Source: Kribbella flavida DSM 17836
Lineage (GTDB): Bacteria; Actinomycetota; Actinomycetes; Propionibacteriales; Kribbellaceae
Direction: 5' to 3'
NCBI RefSeq assembly: GCF_000024345.1
Contig: NC_013729.1
Coordinates: 6,138,001-6,202,000 of the forward strand
Length of the DNA: 64,000 nt
Every line of letters begins with the position of its first letter. Position 1 is the first letter of the stretch. Position numbers and translations under genes: made by a program. The notes beneath the pieces were generated by a model. The model made no database searches and was not told the origin of the DNA. It saw only the letters and a list, made by a program, of their open reading frames with translations. Positions 32,048 through 41,012 of this stretch are shown here, one piece after another.

Positions 32048-33619
32048 TCAGGCTTCTTCGGTCAGGCGGGGGAAGAGGGCTTCGCCCTTGGTGAGGGTGG
32101 AGCCGGCGGGCAGCTGGCCCCACGTGCCCGCCGACGGGATGCGCTGGTCGGCGAGGGGGCCGAGCTTGGCCTCGGCGCCGAGCAGGGTCCAGAGCTTGGT
32201 GGCGGTCTTGGGCATCGTCGGGTGGTGCAGGACGGCGACGGCGCGCAGGACCTCGGCGGAGGTGTACAGAATGGTGGCCAGGCGGGCCCGCTGGGACTCG
32301 TCCTTGGCGACCTTCCACGGCTCCTGCTCGGAGACGTAGCCGTTCACCGCGCCGACCAGGTCGTTGACCGCGGCCAGCGCGTCGTGGAACGCCAGGGTGT
32401 CGATCGCCCGGTCCGCGGCGGCGACGGTCTCGGCGAGCTTGTCGGCCAGCGCCTGCTCGGCCGGGCCGTGGTCGGTGGGCTCGGGCAGCTCGCCGTCGAA
32501 GTACTTGCCGACCATGGCCGCGATCCGGGAGGCCAGGTTGCCCAGGCCGTTGGCCAGCTCGGAGGTGTAGACCGCGTTCAGGTGCTCCCAGGAGAACGAG
32601 CCGTCCGCGCCGAACTGGATCGTGCGCAGGAAGTAGTACCGGAACGCGTCGGAGCCGAAGTGGTCGGTGATCTCCTTCGGCGCGATCGCGGTCAGTTTCG
32701 ACTTGCTCATCTTCTCGCCGCCGACCAGCAGCCAGCCGTGCGCGAAGACCTGCTTCGGCACCGGCATGCCGGCGGCGATCAGCATCGCCGGCCAGATCAC
32801 CGCGTGGAAGCGGAGGATGTCCTTGCCGACCAGGTGCACGTCGGCCGGCCAGAGCTCGGCGAAGCGGTCCGGGTCGGCGCCGTAGCCCGCGGCCGTCGCG
32901 TAGTTGAGCAGCGCGTCGACCCAGACGTAGAGCACGTGGTCGGAGTCCCACGGGACCGGGATGCCCCAGTCGAAGGTCGAACGGGTGATCGACAGGTCCT
33001 GCAGACCCTGCTTGACGAACGCGATCACCTCGTTGCGGGCGCTGCTCGGCGCGACGAACTCCGGGTGCGTCTCGTACAGCTCCAGCAGCTTGTCGGCGTA
33101 CGCCGAGAGCCGGAAGAAGTAGTTCGTCTCCGAGACCGTCTCCAGCTCGGTGCCGTGGATCATGCACCGCTGGGTGCCGTCGTCGTCGGTGCGGATGTCG
33201 GCCGGCAGCTTGAACTCCTCGCAGCCGACGCAGTACAGGCCCTCGTACTCGCCCTTGTAGACGTCGCCCTGGTCGTACAGCGCCTGGACGAACTCCTGGA
33301 CCCGCTCGGTGTGCCGCGGCTCGGTGGTCCGGATGAAGTCGTCGTACGCGATGTCGACGTCCACCCAGGCCGGCTTCCAGGCCTGCTCGACCAGCTTGTC
33401 GGTCCACTCCTGCGGGGACATGCCCTGCGCCTGGGCGCTGCGCAGCACCTTCTCACCGTGCTCGTCGGTACCGGTCAGGTACCACTTGCGCTCGCCGCGC
33501 TGGGCGTGCCAACGGGTCAGGACGTCCCCGGCCACCGTCGTGTACGCGCTGCCGATGTGCGGCGCGGCCGTGACGTAGTAGATCGGAGTGGTGACGTAGT
33601 AAGCCTTCTCGCCGGACAT
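32048..33619 (-). CDS. metG: Methionyl-tRNA synthetase, mycobacterial MetS-type (housekeeping copy)
   Basis: A 523-residue class I synthetase with HIGS (APHIGSAYT) and intact KMSKS (GGEKMSKSKLT). Its connective peptide has CVGC and later CMIHG, a different zinc arrangement from the upstream copy and typical of the MetRS2 type. Size and place (between tatD side and rsmI/pmt) match M. tuberculosis metS. ATG at 33619 gives the family N-terminus MSGEKAYYVTTPIYYVTAAP. It is probably the essential enzyme. Confidence 0.93.
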   Translation of the reverse strand: MSGEKAYYVTTPIYYVTAAPHIGSAYTTVAGDVLTRWHAQRGERKWYLTGTDEHGEKVLRSAQAQGMSPQEWTDKLVEQAWKPAWVDVDIAYDDFIRTTEPRHTERVQEFVQALYDQGDVYKGEYEGLYCVGCEEFKLPADIRTDDDGTQRCMIHGTELETVSETNYFFRLSAYADKLLELYETHPEFVAPSSARNEVIAFVKQGLQDLSITRSTFDWGIPVPWDSDHVLYVWVDALLNYATAAGYGADPDRFAELWPADVHLVGKDILRFHAVIWPAMLIAAGMPVPKQVFAHGWLLVGGEKMSKSKLTAIAPKEITDHFGSDAFRYYFLRTIQFGADGSFSWEHLNAVYTSELANGLGNLASRIAAMVGKYFDGELPEPTDHGPAEQALADKLAETVAAADRAIDTLAFHDALAAVNDLVGAVNGYVSEQEPWKVAKDESQRARLATILYTSAEVLRAVAVLHHPTMPKTATKLWTLLGAEAKLGPLADQRIPSAGTWGQLPAGSTLTKGEALFPRLTEEA

Positions 33620-33651
33620 ACCTCCAGCGTAGTGGGCCTGACCAGGTGCTT

Positions 33652-34506
33652 TTACCGGGGTTCGCGCGCAGCCAGTACGGCGTCGTACACCGTCCGCTTC
33701 GGTACGCCGAACCGCTTCGCGACGTCGCCGATCGCCTGCTTGCGCGGCGTCCCGGCCTCCTCGTCGGCCGCCACCTCGGCCGCCAGCTCCGCCGGCCCCA
33801 GCCGCCGGGCGGACGGATCGGCCCCGGAGACCACCACGGTGATCTCCCCGCGCACCCCGTCGGCAGCCCACTCGGCCAGTTCCCCGACCGGACCCCGCTT
33901 CACCTCTTCGTACGTCTTGGTCAGCTCCCGGCACACCGCCGTCCGCCGGTCGGCCCCGAACGCCTCGGCCATCGCCTGCAGCGAGGCCGCCAGCCGGTGC
34001 GGCGCCTCGAAGAACACCATGGTGCGCCGCTCGCCGGCCAGCTCCTGCAACTGCTTCGACCGCTCCCCCGGCTTCCGCGGCAGGAACCCCTCGAACGTGA
34101 ACCGGTCCACCGGCAGCCCGCTCAGCGCCAGCGCGGTCAGCACCGCCGACGGCCCCGGCACCGCCGTCACCTGGATGTCCGCCTCGATCGCCGCCGCGAC
34201 CAGCCGGTACCCCGGGTCCGACACGCTCGGCATGCCCGCGTCGGTCACCACCACCACGGTCTGCCCCTCGACCAGCGCCGCCACCAGGTCGACGGTCCGC
34301 TCCCGCTCGTTGCCCTCGAAGAAGCTCGTCACCCGCCCGCCGACGGTGATGCCGAGCTCACTGGTCAGCCGCCGCAACCGCCGGGTGTCCTCGGCCGCCA
34401 CCACGTCCGCCTCCGCCAGCACCCGCGCCAACCGCGGCGTGGCATCCCCCAGATCCCCGATCGGAGTCCCCGCCAAGATCAGTCGCCCAGTCACGTCGGC
34501 CATCAT
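33652..34506 (-). CDS. rsmI: 16S rRNA (cytidine1402-2'-O)-methyltransferase
   Basis: A 284-residue tetrapyrrole-methylase-fold rRNA methyltransferase. Recognisable: LILAGTPIGDLGDATPR, the AEDTRRLRRL motif, TDAGMPSVSDPGYRLV, AVPGPSAVLTAL and FEGFLPRK. Start is one of two adjacent ATGs (34506, 34503). It is divergent from pmt, the conserved rsmI-pmt pairing of actinobacteria (Rv1003-Rv1002c), and lies 32 bases upstream of metG. Confidence 0.94.
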   Translation of the reverse strand: MMADVTGRLILAGTPIGDLGDATPRLARVLAEADVVAAEDTRRLRRLTSELGITVGGRVTSFFEGNERERTVDLVAALVEGQTVVVVTDAGMPSVSDPGYRLVAAAIEADIQVTAVPGPSAVLTALALSGLPVDRFTFEGFLPRKPGERSKQLQELAGERRTMVFFEAPHRLAASLQAMAEAFGADRRTAVCRELTKTYEEVKRGPVGELAEWAADGVRGEITVVVSGADPSARRLGPAELAAEVAADEEAGTPRKQAIGDVAKRFGVPKRTVYDAVLAAREPR

Positions 34507-34559
34507 CGCAGCCCTTCCACGTGGTGCCGGGAGGCGGTGGGACTGGGGGGCTCCGTACG

Positions 34560-36233
34560 ATGGCGGGCGTGACTGCCGTGATCGAGAACCAGGGGGCGGA
34601 CTCCGCGCAGACGCGGGAGACGCTGGGCCGGGACGCGTTCGGGCGCCGGCTGCCGCCGGTGAAGCAGCGGCTGTACCCGCCGATGCCGCGGGACTTCGAC
34701 GGCGGCTGGATCGCCACGCTGGCGATCACCGCGTTCGCGGCGATCCTGCGGTTCTGGAACCTGGGCAACCCGGTGAAGTTCGTCTTCGACGAGACGTACT
34801 ACGCCAAGGACGCGTTCTCGCTGCTCAAGTTCGGCTACGCGCGGCAGTTCATCGACAAGCCCGAAGGCATCGCCGACAAGCAGATCCTGGCCGGCAACCT
34901 GGACGTCTTCAAGGACACCCCGAGCCTGACCGTGCACCCCGAGGTCGGCAAGTGGATGATCGCGGCCGGTGAGCACCTGTTCGGCATGAACAGCTTCGGC
35001 TGGCGGTTCATGCCGGCCCTGTTCGGCACGCTGACCGTGCTGCTGGTGATCCGCACCGTGCGCCGGATGACCCGGTCGACGCTGATCGGCTGCATTGCCG
35101 GTCTGCTGCTCGCGGCCGACGGCCTGCACTTCGTGATGTCGCGGGTCGCGCTGCTCGACATCTTCCTGGCGTTCTGGCTGGTCGCGGCCGTCTCCTGCCT
35201 GGTCGCCGACCGCGACTGGACCCGCCGCCGGCACGCCGAGTCCCTGGACGACGGCACCGGCCCGGGCGGACGGCGTACGGTCGGCCGGCTGCTGCTGGTC
35301 CGGCCCTGGCGGATCGCGGCCGGTGTCTGCTTCGGCCTGGCGCTCGGGACGAAGTGGTCGGCGGTGTGGGTGATCGCCGGTTTCGGCTTGCTGGTCTTCG
35401 CCTGGGACCTCGGCGCCCGGCGGGCGATCGGCGTGCCGCGCGCGTTCTGGCGGTCCGTGCTGGTCGACGGCGTGCCGGCGTTCGTCAGCATCGTGCTGGT
35501 CGGCATCGTCACCTACACCGCGACCTGGACCGGCTGGCTGCTGAACGACAACGCCTACGACCACGACTACGCCTCGAAGAACCCGGCGCAGGGCGTGATG
35601 AAGGTGGTGCCCGACGACTTCCGGTCGCTGATCCACTACCACCAGGAAGTCCTGGCCTTCCACACCGGCGACTACATCAACAACGCCACCCACCCGTACT
35701 CGTCGCACCCGGCCGAGTGGCCGATCGTCGGCCGCCCGATCGGCTTCGACGCGGTGAACGACATCAAGCCCGGGACCGGCGGCTGCACCGCCCCGGCCGG
35801 AACGAACTGCCTGTCGGTGATCTCCGCGATCGGTACGCCGCTGCTGTGGTGGGGCGGCGCGCTGGCGCTGATCGCCTCGCTGGTGCTGTGGATCGCGCAA
35901 CGCGACTGGCGGTTCGGCATCCCGATCGTCGGCTACCTGACCTGCTGGCTGCCCTGGTTCTTCTTCGACGACCGGCCGATCTTCTTCTTCTACGCGGTGA
36001 CGATGGTCCCGTTCACGGTGATGGCGCTGGCGCTGGTGCTCGGCAAGATCCTCGGCCCGGCCAGGACGGCCCTGGAGGCGCCCAGCTCGCGCCGGCTGAT
36101 CGGCAGCGCGGTCGTCGGCGCCTTCGTCGTCCTGGTCGTGCTCAACTTCGCCTACATCTGGCCGATCCTGACCGACAAGGTCCTGCCGCACCCCGACTGG
36201 CTCAACCGGATGTGGTTCAAGTCCTGGATCTGA
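34560..36233 (+). CDS. pmt: Protein O-mannosyltransferase (PMT, GT39)
   Basis: Transfers mannose from polyprenyl-phosphate-mannose to exported proteins. The 557-residue GT-C enzyme has about eleven membrane helices and the catalytic acidic pair in the first outer loop, FVFDETYYAKDAFS near residue 70. HPEVGKWMI and FGWRFMPALFG are further PMT family signatures. ATG at 34560; GTG at 34569 is an alternative. No strong ribosome-binding site is visible, so it may be a near-leaderless message. Divergent from rsmI. Confidence 0.93.
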   Translation: MAGVTAVIENQGADSAQTRETLGRDAFGRRLPPVKQRLYPPMPRDFDGGWIATLAITAFAAILRFWNLGNPVKFVFDETYYAKDAFSLLKFGYARQFIDKPEGIADKQILAGNLDVFKDTPSLTVHPEVGKWMIAAGEHLFGMNSFGWRFMPALFGTLTVLLVIRTVRRMTRSTLIGCIAGLLLAADGLHFVMSRVALLDIFLAFWLVAAVSCLVADRDWTRRRHAESLDDGTGPGGRRTVGRLLLVRPWRIAAGVCFGLALGTKWSAVWVIAGFGLLVFAWDLGARRAIGVPRAFWRSVLVDGVPAFVSIVLVGIVTYTATWTGWLLNDNAYDHDYASKNPAQGVMKVVPDDFRSLIHYHQEVLAFHTGDYINNATHPYSSHPAEWPIVGRPIGFDAVNDIKPGTGGCTAPAGTNCLSVISAIGTPLLWWGGALALIASLVLWIAQRDWRFGIPIVGYLTCWLPWFFFDDRPIFFFYAVTMVPFTVMALALVLGKILGPARTALEAPSSRRLIGSAVVGAFVVLVVLNFAYIWPILTDKVLPHPDWLNRMWFKSWI

Positions 36234-36258
36234 CCCCGACCGCGACGGCCGGGCCCGG

Positions 36259-36915
36259 TTACTGGTCGAGCTTGTCGCGGCCCTTGGGTTTCTTGGGCTT
36301 GTGGACCTTGCCGCCGACGCCGCCGAACAGGGCCAGGCCCTTGAGCACGACGACCGGGGCGGTGGGATCGATCTCGTCCTTGCGGCCGGTGGTGCCGAAG
36401 CCGCCCATGATGCCGACGCCCTGGCTGCGGAGCTCGACGCCCGGCGGCACGGTGACGTCGACGCCGCCGAAGATCGCGAACGCGTAGACGGTCACCTCGC
36501 GGCCTTCGAAGACCGCGTCGGCCATGTTCAGGTCGCAGCCGCCGAACAACGCCAGCGCGTTGGTCCGCCGCTTCACCCGCCAGCGCCCCTTGCGCTCACC
36601 GGCGCCGAAGATGCCGACGACGAAGTCGAAGCTGTCCTGCGGGTTGGCCGGCTCCTCGATCGGCACCCGCGAGGTCGAGTGCGCCGGGGCCGCCGGGCGG
36701 AACGGCTGCCCGGGCACTGCCAGGTCCAGCGTGATCGGCTCCAGCTCGCCGAGGGTCCGGGCGTGCAGTGCCTGCTCGAGCCGTTCGGCGTGCTCGTCCT
36801 GGGTGAGCCGGCCGGCCATCAACGCGTCCCGCAGCACCTCGACCACCTGGTCCCGGTCGCTGTCGGAGGCCCGCAGGTGCGCGTGCGGGGCGGACCGCTC
36901 CGGCAAGTTCTCCAT
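36259..36915 (-). CDS. DUF1707 protein with LiaF-like C-terminal domain
   Basis: A 218-residue protein. Residues 13-70 form the DUF1707 domain (LRASDSDRDQVVEVLRDALM, GRLTQDEHAERL, ARTLGELEPITLDL). Residues 115-200 are a beta-helix-like LiaF-C/cell-wall-active antibiotic response domain with repeated ALFGGCDLN, AIFGGVDVT, ALFGGVGG units. No membrane helix is present, so it probably acts at the inner face of the membrane. ATG at 36915 is chosen by the domain boundary. Convergent with pmt. Confidence 0.8.
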   Translation of the reverse strand: MENLPERSAPHAHLRASDSDRDQVVEVLRDALMAGRLTQDEHAERLEQALHARTLGELEPITLDLAVPGQPFRPAAPAHSTSRVPIEEPANPQDSFDFVVGIFGAGERKGRWRVKRRTNALALFGGCDLNMADAVFEGREVTVYAFAIFGGVDVTVPPGVELRSQGVGIMGGFGTTGRKDEIDPTAPVVVLKGLALFGGVGGKVHKPKKPKGRDKLDQ

Positions 36916-37039
36916 GGCCTCGACGATAGCGCCCGCTCCAGCCACCCGGAACGGGAATTCCGGTCTTCCAGGTATCGCCGCCACCGACTCCGGGGCAACC
37001 CCAGGGTTTCCCCTGATGGCTGCGCCCCATCGGCACGAG

Positions 37040-39514
37040 TCAGAGCGGCTCAGATGAGGCCGGGCCGTTCCCGGCGGCATTGCGCAGGTCCGTCAACTGG
37101 TCCGGATCCGCCCTCAGCTCCTCGGTCAGGCGTCGCAGTCCCGGATCGTTCGGCAGTGTCCCGTCCGGGATGCCGGCGAGCAGCCGTGCGAGCTCGTATG
37201 TCGTACCGACGCCGGCCGAAGTCAGTCGCTCCTGCCAGTACGGCGTGAGCGTGTCCGGCAGGGGCTGGTTGAAGGACGAAGAGGCAAGCGAGTAACAAAG
37301 CTTCCACGGCTGCGAGTCCGGAGCGATCATCTCGGCCAGCCGCTGCTGCTGGGCCCGCTCGAGCGGATCCGCCGGGAACGTCGGAGTGACGAGCCCTGCC
37401 AGCAGGTCACTGGTCCAGCGCTGGTCCTCCTCCAACAGGTAGAGCCGGTAGCTGTAGTCGGTGTAGGCGTTCGGGGCCTTGGAGTTTCCGCGCAACCAGA
37501 CCTCGCCGCCGACCTGGATCCCGTCGGCGGCGCCGCCGGACCACGTCGACTCGAACGACACCTCGACTCCGATGCCGAAGTCCGCCTCGCCCTTGATTCC
37601 GAGCAGCTCGGCCTCCATTCCCGCCGATACCAAGGTGCTGAGGTCGAAGGTGAAGCCGTGCTCGGTGGTCTTCGACGTCGTCGTTCCGAAGGTGGCGACC
37701 GTCTTGCTGTCGAAGCCCCATGACCCGGTGAGGTACCCGGTACCGTGCCCGAGATCGATGATGGAGCGCCGCCGCAACGCCTGGGCTTCGTCCGCGCTCA
37801 GAACGTAGCTGTCCAGGCGGCCCGGCACCGGCCGGAAGTCGGGGTTCATCAAGTACGGGACCGCGTACAGCGACACGTTGGTCGGCTCGAGCTGGTACAC
37901 CGCCACTGTTCCGTCCAGCAGGTTGCCGCCGGCATCTTGATAGTTGTACTGGTAACCGGTCCAGTCGGCGTTCTGGAACACCAGGACACCGGCCGGCTGG
38001 ACCGAGTAGGGCTGGGTCTGGCCGTCTCCCTCGATCTCGGCGCCGGCGACGACGGTGGCGACGGTCTGCGTCGTCTTCAGCTTGGTGTAGGCCCCTTTGT
38101 ACGCCAGCTCGGCAGATCCCTCGACCTGGAGCCAACCCTTGGCCTCACCGATGATCGGGATCTCGACGCCGCTGGTCGCCTTGACTGTCGCCTTCGTCAC
38201 GAGCCCGGCCGACCAGGTCAGCTCCAGCCCGGTCGTGCGGTTCTGCGTCCCGGCGAACGTCGCCTGCGAGTATCCAGGGCCGTTGAAGTACCGGAACGGG
38301 TCGTACCGGTCGGGCATGTTGAGGTTCTCGTTCGGGATCGGTGGCGGTCCTTCGATGATCCCGACGAGGAGCTCGCGGCCCTCCACCACCGGGCAGGCGG
38401 TCCGGACGAGGTAGCGCCAGACGCCGGCGCCGGCCAGCTCGCCGAGTTGCCCGTTGCCGTTGTAGTACAGAACTCCGGCCCGGAGCGGAACTTTGGCGTC
38501 GACCAGCTTCGGGTTGTTCTCGCTGGGCGACGTGGCAACCTCGCCCGGGAGAACGACCACCCGGAAGGCGTTGCCGCCGTAGTTGACATGCTTGGACTTG
38601 CCCTTGCTCATCTGGTCGATCACCGCCAGCGACCTGTCGGCCGCGCCGACGATCCAGTCCGACGGCGAAATCGGCTCGGGATCGGTCAGCCCGGTGAGAC
38701 CGACCGCGGTGTTCGTGTACCACCTGACCTGCCCGGCATGGTCGAAGTAGGACAGCAGGACCGAGTTGTCGGGCAGCACCTGGACCGAGGCGAACCTCAG
38801 TCCCCGTCCGGCCCAGCGTTGCCGGTGCTCGACCAACGAGCCGACCGTGAAGGCGTGCTCGATCGGCGCGACCCAGCAACCGATCCGGAACAGCTCGCCG
38901 TCCTTGCGCTTGGCAACCACTACGAGAACCGGGCCCAGGTCGCCGGGGCCCACGACCACGTCGCAGCTGACCTCGCAGCCGTCCGCGTCGAGGCTGCCGG
39001 CGCCGGACCCGCTCGACAGCGGCAGCGGCGTCGTGCGAACGGTAACCCCCTGCATCCAGGTCGGCTGGTCGAGTGCGGCCCATGGCACGGCAACGATCTG
39101 CAGGCTGGCCGGCCGGTGCGGCGTGGCGCCGACCAGCAGCACACCGTCGGCCAGCGCCGCCGCGCCGAAGGTCCGCATCATCTGGATCGGACCGGACGGA
39201 GTCGTCAATTGCCGTACCGGCAGCCGGCTCGTGACGCCGTCCGGCAGGTGGTCGGCGGAGTACCAGAGGTTGTCGGTCCGCGGCTGTCGATAGAACACGT
39301 GCCGGATCTGGTCCGCGCCCTCGGCCCGGTTCACCACCACCTGAACCGGGCGGCCGGAGTCCGGCGCGGCGGACGAGGTGGTCAACTTCGTCCGGACGCC
39401 GTTGCCGTGGCCGTCGGCGTGGTAACGCCACAGGCATCCTTCGCCGCAGATGTAGGCGTAGACGGCTCCGTCCGGCATCGTGACCGCGCTGACATTGGCG
39501 ACCGGCATGATCAT
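37040..39514 (-). CDS. Large beta-rich protein, function unknown, possible pore-forming-like modules
   Basis: An 824-residue protein without signal peptide or membrane helix. The N-terminal half (about 1-400) is made of propeller-like strands with repeated W/Y-containing units (GCLWRYHADG, DNLWYSADHLP, QVRWYTNTAVG). The second half has two long stretches of alternating polar/hydrophobic residues, about 430-530 (VEIPIIGEAKGWLQVEG, then TKLKTTQTVATVV) and about 605-665 (TTTSKTTEHGFTFDLSTLV, then GEADFGIGVEVSFES), a pattern seen in aerolysin/ETX-MTX2 pore formers. ATG at 39514; GTGs at 39520 and 39517 are alternatives. Not a family I can name. Confidence 0.45.
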   Translation of the reverse strand: MIMPVANVSAVTMPDGAVYAYICGEGCLWRYHADGHGNGVRTKLTTSSAAPDSGRPVQVVVNRAEGADQIRHVFYRQPRTDNLWYSADHLPDGVTSRLPVRQLTTPSGPIQMMRTFGAAALADGVLLVGATPHRPASLQIVAVPWAALDQPTWMQGVTVRTTPLPLSSGSGAGSLDADGCEVSCDVVVGPGDLGPVLVVVAKRKDGELFRIGCWVAPIEHAFTVGSLVEHRQRWAGRGLRFASVQVLPDNSVLLSYFDHAGQVRWYTNTAVGLTGLTDPEPISPSDWIVGAADRSLAVIDQMSKGKSKHVNYGGNAFRVVVLPGEVATSPSENNPKLVDAKVPLRAGVLYYNGNGQLGELAGAGVWRYLVRTACPVVEGRELLVGIIEGPPPIPNENLNMPDRYDPFRYFNGPGYSQATFAGTQNRTTGLELTWSAGLVTKATVKATSGVEIPIIGEAKGWLQVEGSAELAYKGAYTKLKTTQTVATVVAGAEIEGDGQTQPYSVQPAGVLVFQNADWTGYQYNYQDAGGNLLDGTVAVYQLEPTNVSLYAVPYLMNPDFRPVPGRLDSYVLSADEAQALRRRSIIDLGHGTGYLTGSWGFDSKTVATFGTTTSKTTEHGFTFDLSTLVSAGMEAELLGIKGEADFGIGVEVSFESTWSGGAADGIQVGGEVWLRGNSKAPNAYTDYSYRLYLLEEDQRWTSDLLAGLVTPTFPADPLERAQQQRLAEMIAPDSQPWKLCYSLASSSFNQPLPDTLTPYWQERLTSAGVGTTYELARLLAGIPDGTLPNDPGLRRLTEELRADPDQLTDLRNAAGNGPASSEPL

Positions 39515-39520
39515 CACCAC

Positions 39521-39536
39521 TTTCTGTGATCAGAAA
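39521..39536. promoter_or_regulatory. Inverted repeat at the start of the beta-rich protein gene
   Basis: TTTCTG-TGAT-CAGAAA (6-base arms) lies immediately upstream of the start codon in an unusually A/T-rich 80-base stretch (39521-39600) that should also hold the promoter. It could be an operator or a 5'-UTR hairpin covering the weak ribosome-binding site. Confidence 0.4.
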
Positions 39537-39603
39537 ATGACGATAGGTAATGAACTCGCCGATGTCACTACTGGTCATCCCCGAACACGGAGCGTATAAG
39601 GGG

Positions 39604-40773
39604 TCAGCCGTCGGAGGGGCGGACGCGGAGGGCGCAGAGCAGGGCGATGGTGGTGAGGGCGGCGAAGGCGGCAGCGGTGCCGGGGTAGCCGGCCAGGCCG
39701 AGGCCGAGGCCGCCGATGGCGGCGCCGAGGAAGACGCCCAGCGACATGCCGGCCGCGTTGACGCTGAGGGCCGAGCCGCGGAGGTCGCCGCTGCGGCGGA
39801 CCAGCAGGGTGGTGACGCAGGCCGCGACGGTCGCGTGGCTGGCTCCCATCAGCGCGGTGAGCACCAGCGTGCTCGGCAGCGTCGGCGAGAAGTAGAACGC
39901 GGTGACGCTGATCAGCGCGGCGACGACCCCGGCGACCAGCAGCTTGTCGGCGCCCAGCCATGGCCGGTCGAGCGCGAGGAAGCGGCCGGCGAACAGGTTG
40001 CCGAGGAAGAACGACGCCCCACTGAGCGACCACACCAGCGCGAACCAGCCCGGCTGCAGGTCGAACTTCTCGTCGTAAAAGGCCGCCAGGTACGCCAGGT
40101 AGCCCATGAACGCCGCCGTCCGCAGCAACGCGACCGCCAGCAGCGGCACCGCGCCGGGGATCCGGGCCAGCGCCCGGTACGTCGCGAGGTAGCTCATCCG
40201 CGCGCCGCCGTCGGCCCGCACCGGCGCCTTTCGCCCGCGGCCGCGCCAGAAGAACGCCGCGGACAGCGCGAGCGACACCACGGCGGCGGCGATCAGGTTG
40301 CCCCGCCAGCCCCAGAGCAGCCCCGGTACGGCGAGCACCGGCGCGGCCAGCATCGCCATCATCGAGGTGGTCGCCGAGACCAACGTGGCGGCCCGTCCGG
40401 CGGCGGCCGGGGACTGGAACCGGTCGGCCGCGGCGGCACCGATCGACGGGCCGAGGATCGAGGTCGCCGCCCCGATCAGCAGGCAGAACGCGGCCAGCGC
40501 GAAAACGTTGCCAATGGCACCGAGCAGCGCGGACAGCCCGAGCAGCGCAAGTCCACCGGCCGCGACCAGCTCACGGGCCAGCCGGTCGATCAGCGGCGCC
40601 AGCGCGAACCCGACCACCAGCGCGGCCAGACCGCCGAGCCCCCGCAGCCCGCCGATCTCCGCCACGCTGCCGTCCGCCGCGTCCGCGATCGGCACCAGGT
40701 ACATGCCGAACACGGTGAACGGGATCAGGCTGACCGTCGAGGCCAGCAGGAACGGCCACAACCGCCGCGCCAT
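39604..40773 (-). CDS. MFS exporter, candidate metallophore exporter
   Basis: A 389-residue major facilitator with about twelve membrane helices; RRLWPFLLASTVSLIPFTVF begins helix 1 and a short basic loop (RGRGRKAPVRADGG) divides the two halves. ATG at 40773 is used because the sequence upstream is intergenic and contains a repeat element. It is the last gene of the 39.6-48.5 kb minus-strand locus, the position that CntE (staphylopine exporter) takes in cnt loci, which suggests export of the product. A 239-base gap separates it from the DUF364 gene, so it may also have its own promoter. Confidence 0.82.
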   Translation of the reverse strand: MARRLWPFLLASTVSLIPFTVFGMYLVPIADAADGSVAEIGGLRGLGGLAALVVGFALAPLIDRLARELVAAGGLALLGLSALLGAIGNVFALAAFCLLIGAATSILGPSIGAAAADRFQSPAAAGRAATLVSATTSMMAMLAAPVLAVPGLLWGWRGNLIAAAVVSLALSAAFFWRGRGRKAPVRADGGARMSYLATYRALARIPGAVPLLAVALLRTAAFMGYLAYLAAFYDEKFDLQPGWFALVWSLSGASFFLGNLFAGRFLALDRPWLGADKLLVAGVVAALISVTAFYFSPTLPSTLVLTALMGASHATVAACVTTLLVRRSGDLRGSALSVNAAGMSLGVFLGAAIGGLGLGLAGYPGTAAAFAALTTIALLCALRVRPSDG

Positions 40774-40873
40774 CCGTAGATCGCCGGGCACCGCCTCATG
40801 CCCACCCGCCCGAGGCGGCGGACCTCCAGCGCTCGCAGCCTTGGAACCACTCGTCGGAGGCAGCGATCCTCCA

Positions 40874-40954
40874 CCACTCACCAACCCCCGCGCCGCGCCT
40901 TGCTCCGGCGGGGCCGAATGCGGCTCGTGCCCACCGTCGCCAGTTGGTGAGTGG
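40874..40954. repeat. Interspersed inverted repeat, family 1, copy 2
   Basis: Terminal inverted repeats CCACTCACCAAC (40874-40885) and GTTGGTGAGTGG (40943-40954). The left end with flank is identical over 18 bases to copy 1 near 6080. Like copy 1 it lies in a short gap between two minus-strand genes, 58 bases past the stop of the upstream one. Confidence 0.65.
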
Positions 40955-41012
40955 TCCACGTCCGGCGAGTCGATGGTGGATGCGGGCGCAGCTGAGTTGC
41001 GGCTGTCGGTAC

